Source: Haematobia irritans
Lineage: Eukaryota; Arthropoda; Insecta; Diptera; Muscidae
Length of the DNA: 64,000 nt
Reading direction: 5' to 3'
Assembly: GCF_050003625.1 (NCBI RefSeq)
Contig: NC_134398.1
Span: 113,188,145-113,252,144, forward strand
This document shows positions 1-10,598 of the stretch, one piece after another. The translations under genes were made by a program, and so were the position numbers. The notes under the pieces are model-generated. The model was not told the DNA's origin, ran no database searches, and saw only the letters and a list, made by a program, of their open reading frames with translations. Positions within the stretch are counted from its first letter, which is position 1. Every line of letters begins with the position of its first letter.

Positions 1-136
1 TAACAACACATTTATAAAAATGAACAAACCCCGAACTAAAACCTGGTTTCCTCAAAATTTAGTAAAATTTTTCTAAAATGACAAATCTGATTTCATTTAC
101 TATTGAAAGCGTATCATACATATGAATAAGACTTTG
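1..136 (-). mobile_element. CACCCAG-family element, outer copy, left part
   Basis: These bases match, in reverse complement, about positions 47335-47470 of the complete CACCCAG-type element at 46276-47710. The match stops at 136, where the terminus of a second copy of the same family begins, and resumes at 5841. The outer copy was therefore split by self-family insertion. No coding potential is visible. The element's other end lies outside the window to the left. Confidence 0.6.
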
Positions 137-880
137 CACCCAGAAAAATGTGCCTTCGAAACTAAAGGAAAAAAATTTCATTAATATGGTTTAGCCGTTT
201 TATTTCCATTTAGTTAAATTTTTGTGTGATATAATAAAATTTACTTGTTTCAGTAAAACAATCCTAAACTGAAAGCAGTTAGGAATCGTTCATTAACTAG
301 AATAAGGCATGGAATTTTACTAATACTGTTTTCTTCGTATAAGAATTTACTGTATAGGAATTTACTACTGAACAAGAAATTTGTATTCACTGATAACAAA
401 GCATTCGTAAAAATAAACAAAACCCGAACTAAAACCAAGTTTCCTCAAATTTAGTAAAATTTCATATAAAATGATAATTTTGAATTTCATATATTCTAAC
501 AAGTGTATTTCCTTAAGTTTTGAAAGGATTGAATACTTCTTAGTATGAATGAGCTAAAATATTTGTTATTCGTATGTATGATAAGCTTTCTATAATAAAG
601 GAAGTCAAAATTATCATTTTATAAGAAATTTTACTAAAATATCAGGGGATAAAATTTTCTTGTTCAGTAGAAAATTCTTACACCAAGCGAGAAAACAGTA
701 TTAGTAAAATTCCATGCATTATTCTAGTTAATGACTGCTTTCAGTTTAGGATTTTTTTTTTACTGAAACAAGTAAATTTTATTATTTCACAAAAAAAATT
801 TAACTTAATGGAAATAAAATGGCTAAACTAAATTGATGAACATTTTTTCCTTTAGTTTCGAAAGCATTTTTTTCTGGGTG
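137..880. repeat. Foldback arm pair within the CACCCAG element
   Basis: Bases 137-475 and about 545-880 are imperfect inverted copies of the same roughly 340-bp right end of the CACCCAG family, separated by a short loop. Each arm ends in the family terminus (CACCCAGAAAAATGTG at 137, TTTTTCTGGGTG at 880). This gives a foldback able to form a long hairpin. The uninterrupted relative at 46276-47710 has no such palindrome, so it arose by rearrangement or head-to-head insertion in this copy. Confidence 0.55.
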
Positions 881-897
881 TGATTTTTATACTTGTA

Positions 898-1463
898 CCC
901 AGCAAAAAAAGGGTCGCCAAAAAAGTAATGAAAATGTTCTTTTTGAATCCGGAAGTGTTGCAAATTGCAGAAGTTATGAATTTAACATGGGCTTGTCATA
1001 GGACGGATGTCCACCATTTCAGCAGTCGTTGCATTGAATTTGCATCACTAATTAAGGTGTGATTCGAATTTAGCGTTTTGGATGTGAATTAAGAAATTTT
1101 GTGATATTTTAGCAAATAAATAATTATTAAATGTTTTATGATTTTTTAATGCATTCTAACGCTTGTCTGGAACGTTTGACATGAAATATTATCAAAAACT
1201 CGCAAGTTTTTCTGAACTGATTTAGCATTTTTTCGGCAGAATTTAAATAACTTGTACCATTTTATTAATTTTTAATCTGCTTTTAACCTAATTGAAACAA
1301 AAAATTTAAATTTCCCATTAAAAATATTAAAAAGGCGAGTTATAAAAGATTGACTCAAATGAACTTCCTGTGCAGTTAAAATAAAGAACATCTTTGGGAG
1401 AACATTTTTGGATGTGCTTCTAAAGTTTTGCCTTTAGAAGTACTTCCAATTTTTTTTGCTGGG
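898..1463. mobile_element. CCCAGCAAAAAAA TIR element (MITE-like)
   Basis: The element starts CCCAGCAAAAAAAGGG and ends TTTTTTTTGCTGGG, and is flanked on both sides by TA (896-897 and 1464-1465). Removing it rejoins sequence that is continuous in the related element near 46845-46860, so the boundaries are supported by an empty site. It is about 566 bp with no coding capacity. The size, TIR and TA duplication fit a non-autonomous Tc1/mariner-type MITE. Confidence 0.65.
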
Positions 1464-3866
1464 TAAGTATTGAAATTGTAAAAGGAGGACAAAATCGTTA
1501 GGTAGCAACTTATTAAAACTGGAAGGTACAAGAAGAAGAAAAAAATACGTCTTACAATTGATAACATTAGATGGAAATTGGAAATAGTGGAATACACTCA
1601 AAAATCAAGTGAACTCTCTATTTCACGAAAGTCAATTTAACTTTATTTTAGTTCATGGAATTATTATGTTTGGAGAAAGTTTCCTTTACTCTAATAATTT
1701 TTTTCGTACGTTATTTAAATTAACATAACTAAAACCGAGGAAAAAAATATATACAAATGAAGCATAAAGATTAACTAAATTCGTGCCTTCCACAAAATAG
1801 TTCAGCATTTCTTTAAATTTGCAAATTTTACTACAAATGCGTTCATCATGAACTTCGTATGTCACTAAAGACATTCTTGCAATTTTTAACTATATTTTTT
1901 CCTTCACTTAATTATGTCAAATAAATTTTCTTGAATTTGTGGAGAAATATTTACTTCTTTTAATGACATCGGCGTGATGCCAGCGTTTGTAATAGTGTTT
2001 ATTTTCTAAAAATATTCAATATTTTCTAAAATTAACCGAAATATTTCTTTCTGGTGGGTTCACTGTTTTTCAGTGTAACAAACTAATATTTCAAGGACAG
2101 TCGATGCTGTTGATTCTTAATAAATATAAATTAATAAAACATGTCTTTTATTGAAGAAAAATTGCCCATATTAATAAATAAAATTGTATTTAAAAACGAA
2201 GGTAAGCAGTTCTGATCTGGAATTAAAAGGTTTACCACAAATATGTACGATTTGTCCAAATGAATGAAAGAAGTTCAATGAAATCATTCCATATATAAAT
2301 TCAATTCAGTTAATTTTTTTCATTCTGTAGTATAGTGGTACATAAGAGGTTGGCTGATAAGTCCCCGGTCTGACACATAGATGGCGTCGCTAGTATTAAA
2401 TGCATATTATTTTTATATAGTACCAACCTTCACATGATTCGTGTCAAAATTTGACGTCTGTAAGTCAATTAATTTGTGAGATAGAGCGTCTTTTGTGAAG
2501 CAACTTTTGTTATTGTGAAAAAATTGAAAAAAGAATTTCGTGTTTTGATAAAATACCGTTTTCTGAAGGGGAAAAATACGGTGGAAGCAAAAACTTGGCT
2601 TGATGATGAGTTTCCGGACTCTGCCCCAAGGAAATCAACAATAATTGATTGGTATGCAAAATTCAAGCGTGGTGAAATGAGCACGGAGGACGGTGAACGC
2701 AGTGGACGCCCGAAAGAGGTGGTTACCGACGAAAACATCAAAAAAATCCACAAAATGATTTTGAATGGCCGTAAAATGAAGTTGATCGAGATAGCAAAGG
2801 CCGTAAAGATATCAAAGGAACGTGTTGGTCATATCATTCATCAATATTTGGATATGCGGAAGCTCTGTGCAAAATGGGTGCCGCGCGAGCTCATATTTGA
2901 CCTAAAACAACAACGTGTTGATGATTCTGAGCGGTGTTTGCAGCTGTTAACTCGTAATACACCCGAGTTTTTCCGTCGATATGTGACAATGGATGAAACA
3001 TGGCTCCATCAATACACTCCTGAGTCCAACCGACAGTCGGCTGAGTGGACAGCGACCGGTGAACCGTCTCCGAAGCGTGGAAAGACTCAAAAGTCCGCTG
3101 GCAAAGTAATGGCCTCTGTTTTTTGAGATGCGCATGGAATAATTTTTATCGATTATCTTTAGAAGGGAAAAACCATCAACAGTGACTATTATACACAGAT
3201 AAAAATAAGTTTGAGAACCAATAACTTTTGTTGGAAAACCAGTAACAAAATTTGTTAATTTTCCTGCAACAAACTAATTTGTACTTTAAATAACCATTAT
3301 TACAAAAAAAGTTGTTAGCACTCGTTACCATCAGAAGGCAACAAATAATTTATGTTCTCAATAACATAATTTGTAGGTAATTTGTTGAGCATCCAACAGT
3401 ACAAAATATTTTTTGTTGAACGTTACGTTTAATCCTCAACAAATATTTTTGAATTTGAACGAAAAAATTTGTATGTGGTTTGTTGGAGTCTATCAATGAC
3501 CTGTAACAAATTTATTGGTGTATTGACAAAAAATTAAATTGAAATTGACAGAATTATTGCACCAATATTGCAAAATTGACGGAACAATTTTGGAGATATT
3601 TTGTTAAGTACACATAGAGAAGGAATATGACAAAATGCTATTTTTGGACGGGGAACATGTAACATTTTTGTGTCGAAAATCCTATACTCAGTTTTGTAAA
3701 TGTATGACGATTTTAAATTTGAGTAGTCCAGGGTCTAGCAAGCATTTTGACAACTTTTTACCCAGCGCTAAATATTCTAATTAATTAGAATTGTAATAAC
3801 TCTAATCCCGATATTAATATGGTTTTATTAATTATCTTATCATTTCTGCAAAATTACTTGGTAATA

Positions 3867-4799
3867 AAGGGTGATTTGTTAAGAGCTTGATAACTTTTTT
3901 TTTAAAAAAACGCATAAAATTTGCAAAATCTCATCGGTTCTTTATTTGAAACGTTAGAATGGTCCATGACATTTACTTTTTGAAGATAATTTCATTTAAA
4001 TGTTGACCGCGGCTGCGTCTTAGGTGGTCCATTCGGAAAGTCCAATTTTGGGCAACTTTTTCGAGCATTTCGGCCGGAATAGCCCGAATTTCTTCGGAAA
4101 TGTTGTCTTCCAAAGCTGGAATAGTTGCTGGCTTATTTCTGTAGACTTTAGACTTGACGTAGCCCCACAAAAAATAGTCTAAAGGCGTCAAATCGCATGA
4201 TCTTGGTGGCCAACTTACCGGTCCATTTCTTGAGATGAATTGTTCTCCGAAGTTTTCCCTCAAAATGGCCATAGAATCGCGAGCTGTGTGGCATGTAGCG
4301 CCATCTTGTTGAAACCACATGTCAACCAAGTTCAGTTCTTCCATTTTTGGCAACAAAAAGTTTGTTAGCATCGAACGATAGCGATCGCCATTCACCGTAA
4401 CGTTGCGTCCAACAGCATCTTTGAAAAAATACGGTCCAATGATTCCACCAGCGTACAAACCACACCAAACAGTGCATTTTTCGGGATGCATGGGCAGTTC
4501 TTGAACGGCTTCTGGTTGCTCTTCACTCCAAATGCGGCAATTTTGCTTATTTACGTAGCCATTCAACCAGAAATGAGCCTCATCGCTGAACAAAATTTGT
4601 CGATAAAAAAGCGGATTTTCTGCCAACTTTTCTAGGGCCCATTCACTGAAAATTCGACGTTGTGGCTCGTTAGTAAGTCTATTCATGATGAAATGTCAAA
4701 GCATACTGAGCATCTTTCTCTTTGACACCATGTCTGAAATCCCACGTGATCTGTCAAATACTAATGCATGAAAATCCTAACCTCAAAAGAATCACCCTT
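3867..4799 (-). mobile_element. DD41D mariner, deletion derivative, copy 1
   Basis: The termini read AAGGGTGATTTGTTAAG and AATCACCCTT, flanked by TA at 3865-3866 and 4800-4801. The element is 933 bp. It encodes the catalytic part of a mariner-type transposase with a D-D-(41)-D spacing, typical of the rosa-like DD41D group, but an internal deletion has removed most of the N-terminal half. Near-identical copies lie at 44812-45744 and 50588-51022+, so it spread recently. Confidence 0.85.
3973..4686 (-). pseudogene. DD41D transposase lacking DNA-binding domain (237 aa open frame)
   Basis: The frame is open for 237 codons from its ATG. Residues 1-7 (MNRLTNE) are the true N-terminus and are fused directly to PQRRIFSEW, so the helix-turn-helix region (of the order of 100 residues in this family) is deleted in frame. 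The catalytic triad is intact: D35 in LFSDEAHFW, D128 in FQQDGATCH and D170 in DLTPLD, with 41 residues between the last two. The enzyme could fold as a catalytic domain but should not bind terminal repeats. It may be an inert or interfering product if expressed. Confidence 0.8.
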
Positions 4800-5840
4800 T
4801 ACAACAAACACATTTAACAAACTACAAAATTGAACAAATATAAATTTTACACGGACATTTATAAATGCTTTTCTGTATTCTCTAATGAACGAGCTCTTTG
4901 CTTGCTATCATACACGTGCGTGTGCTCATACTCATTTTGTTCTAACGGTATTCTTCGCATACTTCTTTTAGCTTTCGTACATGTTCTCAGCGATGTGTGG
5001 GTATCCAGTCTTGTATTTTTGTTTTTGTTTTCATATCGATAGCAGTCAACTATTTTCGCAACAAAACAATTTGTTGAAAATTCAGAGTATTTCTATTATT
5101 TCCTCTGTCAAGCATCTACAAACTCATTTCAACAACAAATGCCTCATATTCAATAGACAAATTTGTTGAGCATTAGCAGATTTTACATACAAATAAAGTT
5201 GTTAATATTTATTTGCAGTTATTTTTTTGTGTGTATGGCGTTATTGGAGCGTTTGAAGGTCGAAATCGCGGCAAAACGGCCCCATATGAAGAAGAAAAAT
5301 GTGTTGTTCCACCAAGACAACGCACCGTGCCACAAGTCATTGAGAACGATGGCAAAAATTCATGAATTGAGCTTCGAATTGCTTCCCCACCCACCGTATT
5401 CTCCAGATCTGGCCCCCAGCGACTTTTTCTTGTTCTCAGACCTCAAAAGGATGCTCGCAAAAAATTAGGCTGCAATGAAGAGGTGATCGCCGAAATTGAG
5501 GCCTATTTTGGGGCAAAACCGAAGGAGTACTACCAAAATGGTATCAAAAAATTGGAAGGTCGTTATAATCGTTGTATCGCTCTTGACGGGAACTATGTTG
5601 AATAATAAAAGCGAATTTTGACAAAAAATGTGTTTTTCTTTGTTAGACTGGGGACTTATCAGCCAACCTGTTAAATATAGGAAAATGTTAACTAATATAT
5701 GGAATGCAGTCTACCTAATTTCTACGAAAATCACATCGTTCAAACAAATAAAACTGTCTTTGGCGCTATATGAAGCTCATCTTTCTTCACAATGAATTCA
5801 TTTTAACTTAAAGGAGGGGTCACTTTTTTCTGGGTGTGTG

Positions 5841-5995
5841 TAGAAAAATATTTTAGTGCATTCATACTAAGAAGTATTCAATGCTTTCAAAATTAAGGAA
5901 ACCCACTTGTTAGAATATGGGGAATTTCCCTATATTTCTTTTATCTACCTGTCATCGATGTTATCGATATGTTCGATAAGTTTGCGTGTGGGTTG
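5841..5995 (-). mobile_element. CACCCAG-family element, outer copy, right part
   Basis: The stretch beginning TAGAAAAATATTTTAG and running through TGTCATCGATGTTATCGAT matches, in reverse, about 47345 down to 47150 of the complete relative. It continues the outer copy begun at 1-136, which was split by the inner copy. The remainder of the outer copy to its other terminus is not recognisable. Confidence 0.55.
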
Positions 5996-6059
5996 TCGTA
6001 GTCGCGATGTCCACCATTTCAACAACCGTTGCACTGAATTTGCATCACTTCTTAATTCA

Positions 6060-6690
6060 GTGTTTTGACGGTCGGATGAAATTTGCTCCTCTAAGAGGCT
6101 TCGGAGGTCAATTCTGGGGATCGGTTTATATGGGGGCTATATATAATTATAGACCGATATGGCCAATTTTTGCATTGTTGTTAGAGACTATATACTTACA
6201 CCTCGTACCAAATTTCAACCGGGTCGGATGAGATTTGCTACTTCAAGAAGCTCGGGAGGTCAAATTTGGGGATCGGTTTATATGGGGGCTATATATAATT
6301 ATGGACCGATATGGATAAATTTGTGCATGGTTGTTAGGGACCATATACTAACATCACATACCAAATTTCAACCGGATCGGATAAATTTTGTTCCTCGAAG
6401 AGGCTCTGGAGTTCAAATCTGGGGATTGGTCTCTAATAACCAATTTTTTCATGGTTATTAGAGACCCTATACTAACACCACGTGCAAAATTTCAACCTGA
6501 TCGGATGTAATTTGCTTCTCTAAGAGGCCCCGCAAGCCAAATCTAGGGGTCGGTTTAACTGGGGGCTATAACATACGTCAAAGTGGTCCAATATGGTCTA
6601 TTTGCAATACCATCTGACCTACACCAATAACAACTACTCATGCCAAGAAGTTAATATACCCCCATCCTATGGTGGAGGGTATACAAATGA
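6060..6690. repeat. Tandem array, 152-bp period, with terminal hairpin
   Basis: TCGGTTTATATGGGGG recurs at 6121, 6273 and, degenerate, 6426, then at 6550 after a roughly 28-bp deletion. The unit is thus about 152 bp. Each unit contains a CAAATTTCAACC block and a GATCGGAT block. The array ends near 6650-6680 with a small palindrome around ATACCCCCATCCTATGG. The same period appears at 11976-12700, where the units are related but diverged. I know this as a common muscid interspersed repeat; no protein is encoded. Confidence 0.6.
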
Positions 6691-6987
6691 TTGGTTTTTG
6701 ACATAAAACGCAATCAATGTTTTAATTGAATTTTATTTAATTTCGCGACAAAAATCAATCAACAAATTGATTGATTCGATTAAATAGTTAAATTAATTGG
6801 CAATAAATTTCAATCAAAAAATTAATATATTGCGCACTCAAAGTTTTAAATAATTTTGTTTCAAATAAAAGAAAATATGCGTTTCTTATAAAAAAATGCA
6901 AAACTTTATTTTTGTAAATTATGCTATAAACAAAAGAAATTGATTTTTGGTATTTGTGTGTATTTTTTTCTAACATACTTACACATA
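6691..6987. other. AT-rich interval, nothing recognised
   Basis: This contains runs of AT-rich sequence with short palindromic words such as AATCAATCAACAAATTGATT. I see no coding region, terminal repeat or structural RNA. Confidence 0.4.
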
Positions 6988-8010
6988 CCCTGTAGGAATG
7001 TCTCGAACTCACTCAAAATCAAACTAACTTTTTACTAACTAATTTGAGGCGACTTTAAGCTAACTCATTATTTATGCAGTCTTGAGTCAGTTGAATTTTT
7101 CCCAAACTCACTTTTTCTCGATCAGCAATGAGTTACCTTTTTACTCCCTCTAAGCTGATGCATATTTAAGTGAAGTAAAGTCATGGAAACAATTCAAATA
7201 AACAATCAAAAAATATGTATTGACTTCTATAACTGTCAATTTGGATTTGGCTTTTTATATTTGTTTCAATTTAGCTTTTATTTTCAGAGAACTTTTGTAA
7301 TTTTTTGTCACGGTTAGCGGTAAGTAGCATAGAAATGCATAATTCAAACGCAATTTAATAATTAAAGTTTCCTTATTTCCACTAGAACCCATCATTATCA
7401 GTGAAGGAATAAATGGAAACTTCGAATAAAACTGTTAAATGGCTGTTTGAGGACGAAGATATTGGGAAATACACTTAAGCCTTTTGGACTTCCCTGACGA
7501 ATGCCACTTCCATTCAGTGTGCGTTATTACAAAAGTAGGTACAACTCCCTCTGAGTTGAACGAGAAAATTAACACAGCACTCAAACTCAAGACAAGATGA
7601 ACTCAACTAATATTATCCGAATTTTACGTTATATTTTATTTATTGTAAAAAAATTTTAAAAAATCTGAATTGTTATTATTTTTTAATTAATTCAAAATAA
7701 AATGAATCACAAATAATAAAACAAAAACAAAATATTTTATTATCCACAAAGAGCTCACCATAAACTATTCAGTTAAGAGCTAACTCATAGTATGCTCATA
7801 TATTAGCAGCCTAAAGCTAACTAACTTTGAGCTAACTTTTGCTTAGCTGAAGCTTATGCAGGTTTGAGTGAGGACTGACTCGTTCCAATGACAACACGTG
7901 TTAAAACTGAATAGGATTTTACATGGGAAATGAGTTAGGATTTGACTCACCTGTGACTCAGTTATGACTAACAATTTATTAACTTAAAGTCACCTCAATT
8001 TCCTACAGGG
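6988..8010. mobile_element. CCCTGTAGGAA TIR element 1
   Basis: The left end is CCCTGTAGGAATGTCTCG and the right end is CAATTTCCTACAGGG, giving an 11-bp terminal inverted repeat in a 1,023-bp element. The interior is full of GAGTTAGCTAAC-like words in both orientations. Flanking bases include TA on both sides, but the neighbour at 8032-9355 does not share a clear duplication, so the target-site length is unresolved. No transposase is encoded. Confidence 0.6.
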
Positions 8011-8031
8011 TACAATTACGATCAATAACAA

Positions 8032-9355
8032 CCCTGTAGGAATATATTGAACTCACTCAAAATCAAACTCACTTTTTACTAACTAATCTGTGGTGACTTC
8101 TAGCTAACTCAATATTTATGCAGCCTTGAGTCAATTTAATTTTGTTCAAACTCATTTTTTCTCGATCAGTAATGAGTTACCCTTTTGTTCACTCAAAGCT
8201 GATGCATATGTAAGTAAAATAAAGTCATAGAAAAAATCAAATAAATAAACAAAAAAATATATTCACTGCTATAAATGTCATTTAGATTTTTAAATAAATA
8301 TTTCAAAGGACTTTTGCATTTTTCCGATAGATTGCGGTAAGTAACATTTAAATGCATAACTAAAATGCAATTTAATAATTGAAATTTGTATTTTTTTATG
8401 TAGAACCCATCATAGTGGTATCATTGACGGAGCAAATGGAAACTCCCAATGAATTTTTCAATGGGCTGTTTGCTGTTTAAAGGTAAGTACTATGTTCAGT
8501 TTCCGCAACGAAACTCCGAAATACTATGTTAAAGGTTGGTACTATGTTCGGTTTTGGAGTTGAAAACCACTTTATTTCGTCATTACTTTTACTTAAATAA
8601 TCAAAATTATAAATGAAAACAAACATATTCCTTTAAAGTCTTGCCGAAATCTAGAGGAACAAGAAACTGGACATCAATTGCGTTAATTTATACTGAACTG
8701 TTTTAATAAAGTAACCGCGAAAATTTCAAAGCGAAAAGCGAACATAGTACTGATCTTAATGGGTATAGTAGTAAATCAATTTATCATTTTCTTCTTATAT
8801 ATTCTTATTGTTATTTGTAGGTGCAATTTTTGTAATACAAAAAAATATCCAGAGAAATGCTTTCAAGGCTTTTGGAGTTCTCTGATGAAGCCCACTTTTA
8901 ATCAGCGAGCTACAACACAATCTCAAAGGAAAGAAAAGCGAAAGATATTAAGACAACACTCAAGCCTAGAACTTATATTATATTTTACATTTTATTTATT
9001 ATTTAATATAGTCACAAAGACTGAGTAATCTTATAATTACTTCAGAATAAAATGAATAAAAAAAATAACAAAAAATAATTTTATTAACCAGGGTGAGCCA
9101 CACCATGAACTAATCAGTTAGAAGTTAACGTACAGTGTCCTTGTATATTATCAGCCAAAAGCTAACTCATTTTAAGCTAACTTTTGGTTAGCTGAAACTT
9201 ATGCAGAGGTGAGTGAGAACTGACTCGTTCCAATGACAACACGTGTTAAAACTGAATAGGATTTTACATAGAAAATGAGTGAGTTTTTGAGTCACATATG
9301 ACTCAGTTTTGATTAACCATTTGTTAGCTTAAAGTCAGCTCAATTTCCTACAGGG
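8032..9355. mobile_element. CCCTGTAGGAA TIR element 2
   Basis: This is a second copy of the same family, in the same orientation, only 21 bp from copy 1. It begins CCCTGTAGGAATATATTG and ends AATTTCCTACAGGG. At 1,324 bp it is longer, largely because of a roughly 266-bp nested palindromic element at 8486-8751. Interiors align along much of their length (for example the GGACTTCCCTGACGAATGCC and TGGAGTTCTCTGATGAAGCC blocks). It has no coding capacity. Confidence 0.6.
8486..8751. mobile_element. AGTACTATGTTC TIR MITE nested in element 2
   Basis: The outer 12 bp are perfect inverted repeats (AGTACTATGTTC and GAACATAGTACT). The core word TACTATGTTC recurs inside at about 8520 and 8534. The segment is absent from the matching position of element 1 at 6988-8010, which supports insertion. 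I could not define a target-site duplication. It is 266 bp and non-coding. Confidence 0.55.
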
Positions 9356-9798
9356 AACTAAAGGGTGAAAAAATAAACTATGTAAATCATTATCTTTCTT
9401 ATCATAATAACCACGTCAGCATGTTCCTTCTAATATGTAGATGCGCCTAGATTTCGAATAAATCAGCAGTCTGTAGGCAAATTAGTTTTTTCTGAAAGTA
9501 AACAGAATAATTAGAACTTATTTTGGTTTAATTAACAGTTAATTCTTTAAACATTACCTGCATAGAATATCAAGATGAATTCTTAGTTCTAGGTTGCATA
9601 TGTATATTCTTCTTTTGCTGTTGTAGATTTTTGGTACAAAAAAGTATATTAAGGAGCTCGGAAGGTCTAATTTTAGTAGCAATTAGTTTTGAAATTTCCA
9701 CGAATCGAAATAGTCTGTCACAATTAACCAATCAGAGACAAAAAAAATTGAAAAGCACTAGAGTATCAGGTATTTTATTGATGATTGGAAATACATAT
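9356..9798. other. Non-coding interval, nothing recognised
   Basis: No terminal repeat, protein similarity or structured RNA is evident. A 122-codon frame starting at 9631 reads through the TTA microsatellite and is a chance frame. Confidence 0.4.
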
Positions 9799-9870
9799 TG
9801 TTATTATTATTATTATTATTATTATATAATTATTATTATTATATATATTATTATTATTATTATTATAATT
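9799..9870. repeat. (TTA)n microsatellite
   Basis: About 70 bp of TTA/ATT trinucleotide repeat, interrupted twice by ATATA steps. Confidence 0.95.
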
Positions 9871-9904
9871 AAAACACAAACGCAGGTAATTGCAAATGCG
9901 TTCT

Positions 9905-10060
9905 GTCATATTTTTTCCACGAAACAAAATGTTTATTCACGAACGCTCACGCACGCTACGTGTCGACGACAATCATACTCACGCGCATTCACGAAATGAA
10001 AACCTGTACTCACGCAGGAACTACTTTTAGAGACTCACACATGATTTCCAAACGGGAGTG
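9905..10060. repeat. CACG-rich repeat, copy 1
   Basis: Dense CACGCAC / CTCACG words, an unusual composition against the AT-rich background. Related tracts occur at 11025-11105, 26455-26498 and 35677-36150. Confidence 0.5.
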
Positions 10061-10164
10061 AGCAAAGGTAACAAACCTAACCTAACATACGAGTAAGAAT
10101 TAAATATTGATTTTTTTGTGAATATGATTTTGCAGAAATATAGATCTCAGAAGATACCAATATG

Positions 10165-10586
10165 TTACCATCTACATGATTGTGAACTTGTAAATGTTGA
10201 ATCATTCCTTGATCTTGGTATCCTCTGGATCGTAAATTGAATTTTAGACCGCATATATCTACGATGGTCAATAAAGCTTTTAGTTCCCTTGCATTTATGA
10301 AAAGATGGAGTAAAGAATTTAATGATCCCGAAGTCACTAAACAATTATACAATTCACGTGTCCGTAGTACGCTGGAATATGGTTAAATTATTTGGAACCC
10401 GACATATGCAATTCATTATAATATAATTGAATTTGTGCAAAAACAATTTCTTTTGTTTTTCCTTCGCATTCGTGGATGGAATTACCAGACACTACCTACT
10501 TATGAATACAGACTAAATTTGATCTAGCTTGCAACACTTAAAAAATAATCTGTATTATCTGATAGATCCCTCTGAAAATAGAAATT
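10165..10586 (+). pseudogene. Non-LTR reverse transcriptase C-terminal fragment
   Basis: Reading across a few frame breaks gives FLDLGIL, then KLNFRPHIS (with one frame change), then FMKRWSKEFNDP, VRSTLEYG, WNPTYAIHYNIIEFVQKQF. This is the thumb and post-RT region typical of jockey-like LINE polymerases. A TAA replaces a residue in the LEYG-IIWNP stretch. Neither the catalytic FADD region nor the N-terminus is present. The fragment is cut at its 3' side by the SINE at 10599. Confidence 0.75.
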
Positions 10587-10598
10587 CACTAAAACGTA

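Larger units (their letters stand above)
3194..5233. mobile_element. CACAGATAAAAATAA TIR element inside mariner A
   Basis: This segment interrupts the mariner between codons that are adjacent in intact copies. It is flanked by TA (3192-3193 and 5234-5235) and has ends CACAGATAAAAATAAG and CACACAAAAAAATAAC. It is rich in variants of AACAAATTTGTTG on both strands, giving many short foldbacks. A DD41D mariner occupies 3867-4799; without that the element is about 1.1 kb. No protein is encoded. The TA target suggests Tc1/mariner-type mobilisation. Confidence 0.7.
2521..5605 (+). pseudogene. Himar1-like mariner transposase, copy A, inactive
   Basis: The protein is a DD34D mariner transposase that cuts and joins DNA at TA sites. 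The N-terminal helix-turn-helix and WVPREL linker run from about 2521 to 3123, and the catalytic motif FHQDNAPCH and the PPYSPDLAPSD region follow after the insert (5236-5605). The usual ATG appears changed to TTG. A Trp codon is TGA at 3124-3126, and another TAG follows soon after in the segment before the insert. A 2-kb insertion splits the frame after 3193, and a small deletion near 5460 shifts frame again. It cannot make an active enzyme. Confidence 0.9.
2345..5671 (+). mobile_element. Himar1-like mariner, copy A (interrupted)
   Basis: The left terminus is GGTTGGCTGATAAGTCCCCG from about 2348 and the right terminus its inverse, with TA duplications at 2343-2344 and 5672-5673. Terminal repeats and transposase match the irritans-subfamily mariner Himar1. 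It sits in a CACCCAG element whose empty site is seen near 46440. The mariner is itself split by a 2,040-bp CACAGA element at 3194-5233. Without that insert it is about 1.29 kb, the normal mariner length. Confidence 0.93.
137..5836 (-). mobile_element. CACCCAG-family TIR element, inner copy (heavily interrupted)
   Basis: The left end reads CACCCAGAAAAATGTGCC and the right end reads CACTTTTTTCTGGGTG, matching the two ends of the uninterrupted relative at 46276-47710. Segments 137-475, 883-897, 1466-2344 and 5672-5836 align to it in reverse order. The intervening stretches are an inverted right-end arm (about 490-880), a CCCAGC element (898-1463) and a mariner (2345-5671). A TG dinucleotide flanks both ends, probably a decayed TA duplication. 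No transposase is seen, so the element looks non-autonomous; its superfamily is unknown, though TA target use points to Tc1/mariner-like mobility. Confidence 0.6.

Noticed and set aside
9631..9999. 122-codon frame
   Set aside because: Mostly translation of a TTA microsatellite and the CACG-rich repeat; no coding support.
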